Origin: Begonia masoniana
Lineage: Eukaryota; Streptophyta; Magnoliopsida; Cucurbitales; Begoniaceae
Length of the DNA: 64,000 nt
Assembly (NCBI GenBank): GCA_022432975.1
Contig: CM039506.1
Location: 15,295,545-15,359,544, forward strand
Reading direction: 5' to 3'
Below are positions 19,588-31,464 of the stretch, piece after piece. Under the pieces are notes generated by a model that saw nothing but the letters and a program-made list of their open reading frames with translations, made no database searches and had not been told where the DNA came from. The translations under genes and the position numbers were made by a program. Position 1 is the first letter of the stretch; each line of letters opens with the position of its first letter.

Positions 19588-21058
19588 TGTTGACTTAATT
19601 AGTGTTTAAGTCTAACTAAGTTTTTGATGATGTACTTGAATGATAAATATATAATTTGATTATATTTACATTGATTTATGCAAGGATTTTAATCAATTGG
19701 AAATGCCCTTGAAAAGGGTATTTTAGTTATATAATGCATATGATTAAGTGTACAGGACTAAATAGAATAACCGGTGTGGAATCTGTGTAAAATGCCTTTT
19801 GTCCACCGCTCGCTAAACGATAAAGGCGGATGTGTAAAATGCCTTTGTCCACCGCTCGCTAAACGACAAAGGCGGATGAGTAAAATGTCTTAGTCCACCG
19901 GTCACTAAACGACAAAGGCGGATGAGTAAAATGCCTTAGTCCACTGGTCACTAAACGACAAAGGCAGACGAGTAAAATGCCTTAGTCCACCGGTCACTAA
20001 ACGACAAAGGCGGATGAGTAAAATGCCTTGGTCCACCGGTCACTAAACGACAAAGGCGGATGAGTAAAATGCCTCTGTCCACCGCTTCGCTAAATGACAA
20101 GGCGGATGACTTCAAAGAAGAACTCCACCGCTCACTAAACGACAAGGCGGATGACTTCGAAGAAGAACTCCACCACTCGCTAGACGACAAAGCCGGATGA
20201 GATTCAAAGAAGACATCCTACGCTCACTAAACGACAAAGCCGGGTTAAAGCTTCATCATCCGACACCAGTTTAGCGTTTTAAAGACTCATCATCCTATGC
20301 CGATTCAATATTTTTGAAGTTGTATCCACCGATGGCGGTTCAAGACTAAAACAACATTGTCTTCCGCCAGAATTCAAAATTAGCGCGAAGCTACAGTGAC
20401 GTCGTTTTCAGTCTTAACTACAGAACATTAATGTCGACGATGATTTGCAACTACAGACGGCAACGGCTACCTGAAATTGTACGAAAGCTGCTCCAACGGT
20501 AACAAAGTTTCCACTATTGGATAAGGAGCATTGAAGTCAAGAGCCGATGAACATACAGAGTATTTAAGCCGAGGTTAGAGCACGAAGGAACAACTTTTTT
20601 GCAAAAATTCATTGCTGAGCCCTAACTTGAAATTATTCATTCTCTGTAATTCTATCTACATCTCTCCTTTCCAAAACTTGAGATTCTGTTTTGAGAGTTT
20701 GTATATTATTGTAATATGTGATTCAAACCTAAAAACCCTGTAAGGCAGTGGATTGACGCCCGTAAAGTTCAATCCAGGATTGTGTAAGGCTGTGGATCGA
20801 AACCCGTAAAGTTTGATTAGCATTTCTCATTGAGGAGAAGTAAGGAATGTTCAAGGGGGAGCCTTGGAGCGTGGACGTAGGCAGTTTGGTCGAACCACGT
20901 TAAAAACTGTGGTGTCGAATTTTCTCTCACTCTCTTTACTTTATTTGATTGTATGCTATTAGTCTACAAGTTTTATTCAAGAGAGAAATTGATTTATAAA
21001 TTTAAGTTAATTTAAAAAGTCTAATTCACCCCCCCTCTTAGACAATACCGATCCTACA
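19588..21058 (+). repeat. Element S 3' LTR
   Basis: 1471 bp, TGTTGACTT to CGATCCTACA, followed by the right TSD copy GATAT. Very similar to the 5' LTR, including the promoter-proximal region and terminal bases. It lacks about 35 bp near 20242 ('gccgggttaaagc' junction) that the 5' LTR retains. Confidence 0.93.
19787..20240 (+). repeat. Tandem 46-bp hairpin array in S 3' LTR
   Basis: About nine units equivalent to the 5' array, with arms of the GCCTTTGTC/GACAAAGGC type and terminal GGATGA. Copy number and individual substitutions differ from the 5' LTR, showing unit gain or loss since insertion or template exchange. Confidence 0.85.
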
Positions 21059-21664
21059 GATATAAGTAGAAAATTTGTTGTTTAGTGATCGGTGGATGTT
21101 GTGTATTAAACCTATCGGATGATGTAGTAGAAGTTTTGTCGTTAGCGATCGGAGGATGTCGAGTAATTTATCCATCGGATGATGTAGTAGAAGTTTTGTC
21201 GTTTAGTGATCGGCAGAGGCTGGATGAACCAATCATCCGGCTGACATCATCGGTAGATGCGAGTAGCAAAACTTGTCGTTTTGCGACCGGCTGAAGTTGG
21301 AAGAATAATCCTTCCGACTGACGTCATCGGTGAAAGTCTTCCGTTTATTTCTTTTGTTGACCTCGTCCAGCGGATGATGTGTTTGACTTTTATAAACTTT
21401 AAGTGTTTCACGCCTAAGCCTTCATCTCTTCCGGCCGAATTATTTTCTTAATATTTTAATTGATTATTCAAACACTATTTTATAGTTTTGCTTAACTTTG
21501 CTTTGCTCAAATGATTTCCACTGCAATTCTTTAAATGTTTTGAGGTTTTAGAGAATGTCAAATTTTGACTTTCGAGCGAAGTTTTAGATTTGGTCCGAAA
21601 TTTTCTTAGTTATGTTCGAGTTTATGAGTAACAAACCGAGTTTGGGAAAACTTGGGGCGTTACA
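21059..21664 (+). repeat. Element C 5' LTR, second part
   Basis: Continues the C LTR after element S; the first five bases are the duplicated target GATAT. Matches 27849-28454 of the 3' LTR. Contains repeated CGGAWGATG motifs, TTTTGTCGTTTAGTGATCGG-type motifs, and TGACRTCA twice (about 21241, 21319). Ends GGGGCGTTACA. Confidence 0.92.
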
Positions 21665-21667
21665 GTA

Positions 21668-21680
21668 TGGTATCAGAGAC
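21668..21680 (+). other. C primer-binding site
   Basis: TGGTATCAGAGAC three bases after the LTR end; initiator-Met tRNA type with substitutions at its 3' end. Confidence 0.85.
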
Positions 21681-21819
21681 ATTCAGTTAAACCGTTCAAA
21701 AGATTACTCATCAGTGCCAATCGTTGCATGGAAGTACTTCAACAACTCTAAGTGTTTATGTTAACCTTAGTTAATAGATATTTAAGAGTGTAATTAACCC
21801 GGTACAGGAATTTAGTACG

Positions 21820-22854
21820 ATGGCCAGACGCCCAGGGAGACCTAGAGTGCCAAGAGAAATGCCAAATGTGAGAGATGAAGAGGAGCCTAGTGTGATTAGG
21901 CAGCTGACGGATTTAGTGCGTCAGCAAACTGATTTAGTGTGCCAACAGTCTGACCAACTAGGAGTGCTGTTGAACCGAGAGGTGCAAAGAAGTGCCAACT
22001 TGGGTTCTAGCAATGAACATTCTGGAGATAGATTCCGGAGACTAAGACCACCCACATTTGATGGACAGTCATCTGATCTAGTTATTGCTGAAGGATGACT
22101 TAGAAAGATTGAGAGCATGTTTAGGTGTGCCAACATAGGAGAAGGAGACAAGGTCACGTTGGTGACATTTCACTTGGCTGGTGAAGCTCAACTCTGGTGG
22201 GAAACAATAGAGACCACCACTGACATCCTGGCGATGCCTTGGTCGCAATTCAAAGACATCTTCTACGAGAAATATTTCAACAGTACTGTCCAAACTGCAA
22301 AGAAGTTGGAATTTCTAAACTTGAAGCAGACAGGGTCTGTAGCCGAGTACAGTAGGCAGTTCGAGTCCCTGTCCAGGTTTGCTGGACATTTTGCTCACAG
22401 GGACGAGGATAAGGTATTCAAATTTGTGCATGGACTGAAGCCAGAAATCTACCGAGGGGTTAAATTTTGTGGTATTAAAGACTTGACATTCAGTGAGGTT
22501 GTGTCCACTGCTCTGGAAGTGGAAGAAGCTGAAAGGAAGTGTGCTGGACCAAAGGAGATCCCACAAAGGTTTATCCAGCCACACCAACAAAGAGTAACGA
22601 AGAGGCCAAGTGAAGGCCAGAATAGCCAAGGAACAGGAGGGAAGGTACGGAATGTCAGGAAATTTCTCCAGTGTCCTAAGTGTTTAAAGAACCACCCGGG
22701 TGAATGCAGACTTGGCTTTGAGAAGTGTTTCAACTAGGAGGAGGTTGGACACACGTTCAAGGAATGCTCGAAGCCTAGAATCACCAGATGCTACAATTGT
22801 AACAAGGTCGGCCATATTAGTAGAGACTGTCCAGTTCCTAAGAGTGGCCCTGCT
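21820..22854 (+). pseudogene. gag: Element C gag (two stops)
   Basis: Starts ATG 21820 (MARRPGRPRVP). The Gag core is recognisable: FDGQSSD, LVTFHLAGEAQLWWE, FYEKYFNSTVQTAKK, EFLNLKQTGSVAEY and FVHGLKPEIYRGV, typical of Tekay/Del Gag. TGA at 22096 replaces the Trp of the usual EEWLRKI motif, and TAG at 22735 cuts the first zinc knuckle (CF then N*). A second knuckle, CYNCNKVGHISRDC, follows at about 22790. Both stops lie in the same frame, so the region is one gag reading frame disabled by substitutions. It continues in frame into the protease. Confidence 0.88.
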
Positions 22855-25800
22855 ATGATTAAACAGAGGATATTCTCCATGATGGATTCGGGGGATGAAG
22901 ACCAGCCTGCAGTGGTGTCAGGTACTATATTGATCAACTCTGTGTCTGCTTTTACTTTAATAGATTCTGGTGCAGCGCATTCGTTTATAGCATCTGCATT
23001 TGCAGTTAAGTTAGATGTACATTTCACCCCTTCCATGCATGTGTTTAATGTTACATTACCCTCTGGTGAACGCATGCACTCTAACCAAGTGATGCTTGAC
23101 AGTGATGTGTTAGTAAGGAACGTAAGTCTACCTGCTGATCTTATTATTATGGATATAATGAGATTTGATGTAATCCTAGGAATAGATTGATTGTTTAAAC
23201 ACAACGCCACGATTGATTGTAGAACTGGAATAGTTAGCTTCCAACCCCCTGGTAGTTTGAAGCATACCTTTCAAGCTTCAAGGAAGAGTAAGGAAATGTC
23301 TGTGATGACTTTTATTAACACTAGACCTTCCCTATGTGGAGAGTATTTGTGCTTCTTAGCTAGTGTTTTAGACACACAACTTGTAGGAAAAGCAAATCCT
23401 CAAAATGTTTTAATTGTCCAAAACTTTCCTGAAGTATTTCTAGATGACCTTCCTGGTTTACCACCAGATAGGGAAATTGAATTTGTTTTAGATGTTTACC
23501 CTGGTGCCGAGCCTGTGTCTAAAAATTCATATAGACTAGCACCTACAGAACTTAAGGAATTGAAGAAACAGTTAGAGGATTTATTGGAGAAAGGGTTCAT
23601 ACGCCCTAGCTTTTCACCGTGGGGTGCACCTGTCCTTTTTGTCAAAAAGAAAGATGGATCAATGCGTATGTGCATTGATTATAGAGAATTGAATAAGTTA
23701 ACTGTCAAGAACAAGTATCCATTACCAAGGATTGATGATTTATTCGACCAACTTAATGGTGCAAAAGTTTTCTCTAAGATTGACCTTAGGTCCGGTTATT
23801 ACCAGTTGAAGGTTAAATCTGAAGATATCCCAAAGACTGCCTTTCGCACAAGGTATGGACATTACGAGTTTTTGGTTATGTCCTTTGGATTAACAAATGC
23901 ACCAACAGCCTTTATGGATCTTATGAATAGAGTGTTTCATGAGTATTTGGATAAGTTTGTCATAGTGTTTATAGATGACATTTTAATCTATTCATGTACT
24001 AAGGATGAGCATGCAAGGCACCTGACCTTGGTGTTGGAAGTATTAAAACAACACCAACTATACGCCAAGTTTTCTAAGTGTGAATTTTAGTTGGACCAAG
24101 TTCACTTTTTATGTTATCTCTGGGGACGGTATATCTGTCGATCCAGCTAAGGTTCAAGCAGTTAAGGAGTGGCCCCAACCGAGGAATGCTACAGATATCA
24201 GGAGTTTTTTTGGACTAGCAGGATATTATAGAAAGTTCATTGAAGGATTTGCCCCCTTACTGAGTTAACAAGGAAAAATATGAAGTATATATGGACTGAC
24301 GAATGTGAGCATAGTTTTCAGACCCTGAAACAGAAACTGACCAATGCTCCAATTTTAACCCTTCCAGTTGAGGATGGTAAATTTAGTATTTATTGTGATG
24401 CTTCCAAAATTGGTCTTGGTTCTGTGTTAATGCAGGATGGTAAAGTAATAGCTTATGCCTCTAGACAGTTGAAAACACATGAGAAGAATTACCATACACA
24501 TGACTTAGAATTAGCTACAGTGGTATTTGCACTTAAGATTTGGAGGCATTACTTGTATGGACAATCTTGCGAGATATTTTCAGATCATAAGAGCCTGAAG
24601 TATATTTTCACACAGAAAGAACTAAACATGAGGCAACATCGATGGTTGGAATTTGTAAAGGACTATGATTTCGAGATTAAATATCATCCCGGCAAAGCAA
24701 ATGTTGTGGCAGATGCTTTGAGTAGAGTAAAAACACCAACCCCAACTATGATTTTCAATATACCATTAGCCTTAGAGTCAGAATTCCAAAGGTTTAACCT
24801 AGAAGCAGTATCCAGTGTATCAGCTATACTTTCAGCCTTAACCTTAAAGCCTACCATTCTAGAGAAAATAAAGGAAGCTCAGACGAATGATGATGAGTGT
24901 AACAAGTACAAGTTAAGCATGGATTCTATGGACAAGTCAGATTTTAACCATTCTACCGATGGAATCCTTAAGTTTAGAAATAGATGGTTTGTTCTTGCCA
25001 TTAAAGAACTTCGTGAGGAGATTCTTTCTGAAGCACACTCTTCCAGGTTCTCTGTTCACCCTGGGAGTACAAAGATGTACAAGGATCGCAGGCAACATTA
25101 TTGGTGGTCAAGTATGAAAAGAAGTGTGGCAGAATATGTGGAATTGTGTCTAGTTTGTCAACAGGTTAAAGCTGAGCACCAGAGACCTGCAGGAATGCTA
25201 CAACCCTTACCAGTTCCCGAATGGAAATGGGAACAAATAACGATGGAATTTGTTATGGGATTGCCTAAAACAGCAAAGGGACATGATGCAATTTGGGTGA
25301 TAGTTGACCGTCTAACCAAATCAGCTCATTTCCTACCGATAAAGGTGACTTACTCGATGGATCAGCTTGCTGAGTTGTATGTGCATGAAGTTGTTAGACT
25401 GCATGGAGTTCTAAGGACTATAGTCTCTGATCGGGACTCTAGATTTACATCTAAGTTTTGGAAAAGTTTGCACAAGGCTATGGGAACACAACTTAGTTTT
25501 AGCACAGCTTTTCACCCCCACACAGATGGACAATCCGAGAGAACCATTCAGACTTTAGAAGATATGCTCTGCGCATGCATATTAGATTTTCAAGGATCTT
25601 GGAGTAAATACTTGTCTTTGGTAGAGTTCTCTTATAATAACAGTTTTCAGGCAACAATATGAATGACACCTTATGAGGCCTTGTATGGGCGGAAATGTAG
25701 ATCACCTTTGTACTGGGATGAAGTTGGTGAAGCACAGTTGCTTGGCCCTAACATTGTGCAACAAACTGTTGAGAAGGTTTCCCTCATCCGCCAGAGGATC

Positions 25801-26285
25801 TTAACAGCTCAAAGCCGGCAGAAAAGTTATGCCGACAGAAGACGCAGAGAACTAGATTTTGAGTAGGTGATGAGGTTTTCCTCAAGGTATCACCATTTAA
25901 AGGAGTTGTGAGATTCGGGAAGAGAGGCAAGTTGAACCCCAGATTTATTGGACCAAACACTATTTTGAAGAGAGTTGGGAGAGCAGCCTATCAGTTGTAG
26001 CTACCGGGTTCTATGGAAGGGATACATGATGTATTCCACGTTTCTATGCTGAAAAAGTGCATAAGGGATTCAAATTAGGTCATGGAATAGCAAGACTTTG
26101 AGGTTCATCCTACCCTTACCTATGAAGAGAAACCAGTAAAGATCTTAGATTATGCAGTGAAGGTATTGCGCAACAAAGAAGTTCTATTGGTGAAAGTCTT
26201 GTGGCGTAATCAGAATATTGAGGAGACAACTTGGGAGCGCCAGCAAGACATGATGGACCAACATCCAGAATTATTCAGGTACTGA
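22855..26285 (+). pseudogene. pol: Element C pol: protease, RT, RNase H, integrase, chromodomain
   Basis: Protease has IDSGAAHSF (about 22965). RT has [29 protein letters not shown] and catalytic FIDD near 23970. RNase H has [10 protein letters not shown] and [13 protein letters not shown]. Integrase has the HHCC finger ending [36 protein letters not shown] and the GPY/F-type FIGPNT. The C-terminal chromodomain (VKVLWRNQNIEETTWE, about 26190-26250) would bind methylated histone H3 and guide insertion to heterochromatin. Disabling changes: TGA 23188, TAG 24088, frameshifts near 24105, 24262 and 25863, TGA 25660, TAG 25998 and 26076. TGA 23188 and TAG 24088 stand at expected Trp positions. Ends TGA 26283. 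Confidence 0.9.
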
Positions 26286-26307
26286 ATTTTGAGGGCAAAA
26301 TTCTTTT

Positions 26308-26320
26308 AAGGAGGGTAGAT
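26308..26320 (+). other. C polypurine tract
   Basis: AAGGAGGGTAGA directly before the 3' LTR start TGTAACACCC; primes plus-strand synthesis in this class of elements. Confidence 0.8.
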
Positions 26321-28454
26321 TGTAACACCCGGTTTCATTGAAATATTTATTTTACTAACTTGCAGTGAATGTTTTATAGATGATATTGGGAGGAATTACT
26401 GATTAGGTTAATGAAGGAATAAGTAAGGGCATTTTAGTAATTATAAATTAGTAGTTGATAATCTATTTAAAGAAGAATTTATTGAGATTTAGCCGCCACT
26501 GTTTATTCTCACTCTCGGTTTTCAGCTTAACTTAGCAGAGCTCCCCAGGCGACTTTCTTCCCAATTCCTTTCTCCAATCTAGGTGAGTTCTACTTTGATT
26601 TCTTACTGATTTAGTGACTAAGGATGATTGAGTGGAGATTGTGGATACGTATTTTGTGATTTGCCATGAATGAGAGTAGATTCAGGTTTAGTGTAAAATT
26701 TGGGAATGCTCAGTGAATAGAACTCCCAACTGTCCACTTAGGTTTTCTGAATGCTTTAGAATGAGGATAGTAAGGATTGACTTAATGCTCTGTTTATGGT
26801 TCTAGGTGAGCAATTCCGAAGCAACTCCTAATCGAGTATCCACCAGGAATCCAGGTAAGTGAAGTATGCTTGTGCCTTCGGGCCTACATCACAAAACATT
26901 AGGATTTTGTTTACTTGAATGTGTCTGTATGTCATGCATCATATTTTAAAAGTATACGAAAATGAATTTGAATGCATGTTGGCATGGTAAGGAATGAACA
27001 TAATGAAATAGCTATGTGAATCAGATTTACTGTTAAGGGAAATAATCTGCCCCTTAATGAGATAGTGGATTTTTAGACTTTGGGAAATTTGATCCACTTC
27101 CCATCGAATAGGGAGATCAGAAACAGCTATGTGAAATAGATTTACTGTTAAGGGAATTAATCTGCCCCTTAATGAGTCAGTGGATATTTATACTTTGGGA
27201 GAAGTGATCCAACTCTCAATTTCACCGGGGGATCAGATCAGAAACGATGCATATGCAACTGAGATGAGAAAGTAGAAACTGCATATTTAGGAATTTATGT
27301 TTCAGCATTACATTACATTATTGCTTTACTTAGCATTAGGCTAATAGATGAGTTTTGTGATGTAGGTGAAGAAGTGACAGAAGGTGTGTTTACTGAGTTT
27401 GCTAAGGACTAGACTGGTTGGAGGAGTGCATCTATGTAATAATCTGGCAGTTGATGGGACGGTTTAACTGATGTCAGTTGGTGTGAAGGTTTAGTTGACC
27501 ATGTTTCAATTTAAGTATGTTGAACGTTCATGACAGTAGTGGTTTCAATATTTTGAATACGTTTTGAGATTTTTCGGATAATAGTATTCTGTTGAGTTTT
27601 AATGTTGGTTCTTACTGGATTTTGAGTAATGCATTGGTTTGAATTGTTTCTGAATGGTTTCAGCGAAGTAAGCCAATTCCTTTCTGTAGTAGAGTTGTGT
27701 TTGTATAACAAGGAGTAGTTGAAATGTCGCTCTGTTCTCTATCGGTAGATGATGTCTATCGGCAAATGTTGAGTTGTTGTTCTGTTGTCTATCGGAAGAT
27801 GTCTTCAGTAAAGTCATCGGATGATGTCTTCAGAGGAAGCCATCTGAAGATATAAGTAGAAAATTTGTTGTTTAGTGATCGGTGGATGCTGTGTATTAAA
27901 CCTATCGGATGATGTAGTAGAAGTTTTGTCGTTAGCGATCGGAGGATGTCGAGTAATTTATCCATCGGATGATGTAGTAGAAGTTTTATCGTTTAGTGAT
28001 CGACAGAGGCTGGATGAACGAATCATCCGGCTGACGTCATCGGTAGATGCGAGTCGCAAAACTTGTCGTTTTGCGATCGGCTGAAGTTGGAAGAATGATC
28101 CTTCCGGCTGACGTCATCGGTGGAAGTCTTCCGTTTATTTCTTTTGTTGACCTCGTCCAGTGGATGATGTGTTTGACTTTTATAAACTGTAAGTGTTTCA
28201 TGCCTAAGCCTTCATCTCTTCCGGCCGAATTATTTTCTTAATATTTTAATTGATTATTCAAACACTATTTTATAGTTTTGCTTAATTTTGCTTTGCTCAA
28301 ATGATTTTCGCTGCAATTCTTTAAATGTTTTGAGGTTTTAGAAAATGTCAAATTTTGACTTTCGAGCGAAGTTTTAGATTTGGTCCGAAATTTTCTTAGT
28401 TATGTTCGAGTTTATGAGTAACAAACCGGGTTTGGGAAAACTTGGGGCGTTACA
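26321..28454 (+). repeat. Element C 3' LTR
   Basis: 2134 bp, uninterrupted, TGTAACACCCGG to GGGGCGTTACA, followed by TSD AACTA. Divergence from the 5' LTR is low (scattered substitutions), although pol is full of stops. Carries TGACGTCA at about 28033 and 28112. Confidence 0.93.
26583..27366 (+). other. Putative LTR mini-exon and arm-paired intron, C 3' LTR
   Basis: Same plan as the 5' copy: donor CTAG|GTGAGT 26583; acceptor TTCTAG ending 26805; mini-exon 26806-26854 (49 nt); donor CCAG|GTAAGT 26855; arms CCTACATCACAAAA (26883-26896) and TTTTGTGATGTAGG (27353-27366), 14/14 complementary. Confidence 0.5.
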
Positions 28455-29428
28455 AACTACCTATGTATGTAGCCACATTTTTCAATAGCCCCCTCGATGG
28501 CTCATCGAGAATGTTTTAAAGGGTAAAAAGGATTTTGATGATGAAAATTCGCATATGGCTTGAGGAGTCTGCTTGAAGAAAAGAAAGAGGTTTTCAATGT
28601 GTTGCATTTAGTATAAGTTTCCTACTGAATTAGTCGCTCAACCCAAAAGACCCCACTCATTTTCCCTAGGTTAGGATCGTGGAGGCTGACGGTGAAGCTG
28701 TTCGCTGAGGAGTGGTTCCCCTTTTGTCCTCCTCTTTATCTTTCAAGTGTTTCTTTCTATTCTTAGTGAAGAATTCTTTGTTAATTTATTTGCTTATTTT
28801 TTACTTGTTTAAATTATTGGGTATTTGATATTTATTTGCTACGCATCACTCTTTGGATTAATTGAGGTTTACACTATCTTATATTTATGTAATCACTATG
28901 TGGGCTTTAGGCCACTCTATGTAGGCCAAGACTCAATCTAACTTCAAGTCTTTCGTTATGAACTTAGCCTTGGTTTGGACGATCGGGTCCTCTTCGAGAA
29001 TCAGGTCGCTTGACTCGATGTTTTTGTCTAAGCATGCCACCAAGTCGTGACATGTACACACTTACAATCATTTACTTATCATGGCATGCATTGCTTGACA
29101 ATTGCACTTCATACTCATTGTATAAAGTTGAGTATAGAATGAAAAGTTAATGGATATTGTTAAAGAGATATCACATTTAGGCAATAATTATTATTATCAT
29201 ATGTCTAGCTAGACATATTCTTATATGCATCATTGATTTTCTACATATAGAGAAATGTGGTAAATAAGATTTGAGATAATACATAAATTAGAAATGTCTA
29301 ATGAGTCATGTATAGGACATTGAGTTAGACATTAGTTAGAAATGTCGAATGAATCTTAGAAAGAGCAAGAGGTTAGACATAAAAGAGAAATGTTTGGATA
29401 GATTTGGTAAAGTATAAACCATGGGTTG
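28455..29428. other. Unassigned spacer between C and A nests
   Basis: About 970 bp, with no domain or transposon terminus recognised. It contains the right TSD of C at its start. The 28890-29060 part ('gtgggctttaggccactctatgtaggcc', 'tcgggtcctcttcgagaatcagg') is more GC-rich and may be a remnant of an older element. Confidence 0.5.
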
Positions 29429-30064
29429 TGTAAAGCCCCAAATTTTAAAATCTCCAATTTGAAACCCTAATTTAAAAATCTTTAAAAAAATTTCAAATTG
29501 ATTTATAAAATTCGAGCGTTAAAACTCGAATTTCATAATATTGAAAATCATTTTAAATAATAACTGAAACCTTAAATGCGCGGAAGCTTTATCAAAATTT
29601 TTAAAATTAAATAACTTTGTTAGAAATTTGAAATAAATACATAATTAAAATATTTCATAAAACTTTATTTAACAATAAAATTCAACATAATTTATTCAAA
29701 GTTTTAATTTAAATTAAAACATGAAATATCTTCACAAATCTAAAACATACGAATTTAAATTCCATCATTTGACCCAAGAATATTTTCCTCTTCTGTATGC
29801 TCATTTGCCTCTGGGAGATTCTCGAGTAACGTTAGTTCTTCCTCAGGCAAAAACTCACCTGCATCACAAAATTATAAAATATGAGAAAAACTCAATAAGC
29901 GAAAATATGTGCAAGTGCAAAATTAACATTTGTTTTACCAAATCCTGATTAAACAGTTACATACTGATTGGTACTCATTTCTCAACATTCGATCAGACTT
30001 AGCCATCTCATTATCGTTCAAGTTTTGTCATCTTACTTTTGTTCAGGTATAGCCATCTTGTCGT

Positions 30065-30548
30065 GTCGTTCAGACTTTCGCTATCACATATTTTCCGTTC
30101 AAGCTAACCATCTCATTGTCGTTCAGACTTTCGCTATCACATATTTTCCGTTCAAGCTAACCATCTCATTGTCGTTCAGACTTTCGCTATCACATATTTT
30201 CCGTTCAAGCTAACCATCTCATTGTCGTTCAGACTTTCGCTATCACATATTTTCCGTTCAAGCTAACCATCTCATTGTCGTTCAGACTTTCGCTATCACA
30301 TATTTTCCGTTCAAGCTAACCATCTCATTGTCGTTCAGACTTTCGCTATCACATATTTTCCGTTCAAGCTAACCATCTCATTGTCGTTCAGACTTTCGCT
30401 ATCACATATTTTCCGTTCAAGCTAACCATCTCATTGTCGTTCAGACTTTCGCTATCACATATTTTCCGTTCAAGCTAACCATCTCATTGTCGTTCAGACT
30501 TTCGCTATCACATATTTTCCGTTCAAGCTAACCATCTCATTGTCGTTC
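30065..30548. repeat. 53-bp tandem array, 9 copies
   Basis: The unit holds 'ttcagactttcgctatcaca' and 'ttttccgttcaagctaacca'. Nine nearly perfect copies plus a degenerate tenth. The corresponding part of the A 5' LTR (60640-60690) does not show the array before E interrupts it. Confidence 0.93.
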
Positions 30549-30646
30549 AGGCTTTTGCTCACGTATTTTTCGTCAATTCTATCATATTCATACACATACA
30601 ATATATCCTACCAATTTTATCTTTCATACAATTTCTATGTCAATGC

Positions 30647-31464
30647 TAGGGGTTGGCACGGTCCGGTCCGGTCCATTTTTCGCTTGGAACCGGACTGGAC
30701 CAGACATTTCGGGATTTTAAGTCCTCGAACCGGAACCGGTCCCATGAGGAACTGGGACCGGACCGATTTTTTGGTCCGGTTCCCGGTTCGGTACCGGTTC
30801 CTACCGATTTTTTTTTTTAATTTTTTTTAATCACCTTTCAATTAGAGGAATGGCCGGTTTGGCTGGATTAGTTCATCTTCTCCGGCAGCGAGAGTGGCAA
30901 TGATTCTTCAACAACAGCAGTTAATGTAAGCGCAGCTAACCTTGAGCGCTCCGGCAATGACATCGTCGACAGTCCATCGTCCTTCAAAACCCCTATCCTT
31001 GTAAGTTTCTGCTCTCATCTAGCACTGCACACTCGATTCCTGAAAATGGATCTTCATTCCTGTACACGGTTCCGCCACATCTTTTGAGGATTCTCGAAGC
31101 CGATCAGTCGTTGAAATTGATTTCCATTCGGTTGATTTACAGGGAGGTTCGACTTAGGCACAAAGCTTCGGAGCACAAGGCAGTGTATCGGGAGGCTCGC
31201 CAACTCAATCGAAACCGAAAGTAAGGGCTCGCAGAGGTCAAGCCACTGACCCTCACAACGTCGCTGAAAGAGGGAGGTTCCAGGTCGGTATTCCCGCGGT
31301 TCCTAGTTCTGTGATCAACAGAACCGGGACCGTGGACTGCGGTTCTGGTCCCATGGATCTGGGAACCGAAACCGGTCCCATAACTTCAAAAACTGCCCAA
31401 GAACCGGTCCGAACCGACGGTCCAGTCCAGTCCACCGGTTCCGATCCGGTTCTGCCCACCCCTA
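30647..31464. mobile_element. Non-autonomous hAT transposon carrying a host gene fragment
   Basis: 818 bp. Terminal inverted repeats TAGGGGTTGGCA and (reverse) TAGGGGTGGGCA. 8-bp TSD GTCAATGC (30639-30646) and GTCAATGT (31465-31472), 7 of 8 identical, which is the hAT TSD length. Subterminal regions are full of GGTCCGGT/ACCGGTCC motifs, common in this hAT group. There is no transposase; the centre (about 30930-31290) is a captured piece of a bHLH gene. Confidence 0.88.
30930..31288 (+). pseudogene. Captured bHLH transcription-factor fragment (two exons, one intron)
   Basis: Inside the hAT element. The exon-like part ending 31000 encodes ERSGNDIVDSPSSFKTP, then GTAAGT at 31001 and an acceptor TTTACAG ending 31142. 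The next exon-like part encodes AQSFGAQGSVSGGS and, at about 31221-31275, VRARRGQATDPHNVAERG. That last string is the basic DNA-contacting region of the UNE12/LRL bHLH subfamily, whose members also carry an NDIVD-SSFK-type block upstream. A TAG at 31155 and loss of the helix-loop-helix after the basic region make it non-functional. Intron retention shows capture at the DNA level. The TE end then replaces the gene. Confidence 0.75.

Larger units (their letters stand above)
5368..21058 (+). mobile_element. Element S: Sirevirus-type Ty1/copia retrotransposon
   Basis: Inserted in the C 5' LTR with TSD GATAT (5363-5367, 21059-21063). LTRs start TGTTGACTTAATTAG and end CGATCCTACA. Order is gag, protease, integrase, RT, RNase H (copia order), then an envelope-like ORF and several polypurine tracts. 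A downstream envelope-like ORF and multiple polypurine tracts are features of the Sirevirus genus. The span includes the 5.2-kb solo LTR H; without it the element is about 10.5 kb. Confidence 0.93.
3830..28454 (+). mobile_element. Element C: Tekay-like Ty3/gypsy chromovirus, interrupted by S
   Basis: Complete but degenerate LTR retrotransposon. Both LTRs start TGTAACACCCGG and end GGGGCGTTACA, with TSD AACTA at 3825-3829 and 28455-28459. Order: 5' LTR, primer site, gag, protease, RT, RNase H, integrase, chromodomain, polypurine tract, 3' LTR. The integrase C-terminal chromodomain places it among chromoviruses, and the overall protein pattern fits Tekay/Del. Element S split the 5' LTR at 5367. 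Without S the element is about 8.9 kb. Confidence 0.93.

Noticed and set aside
30930..31288. Functional bHLH gene
   Set aside because: Stop at 31155, no helix-loop-helix, and bounded by hAT ends; it is a captured fragment.
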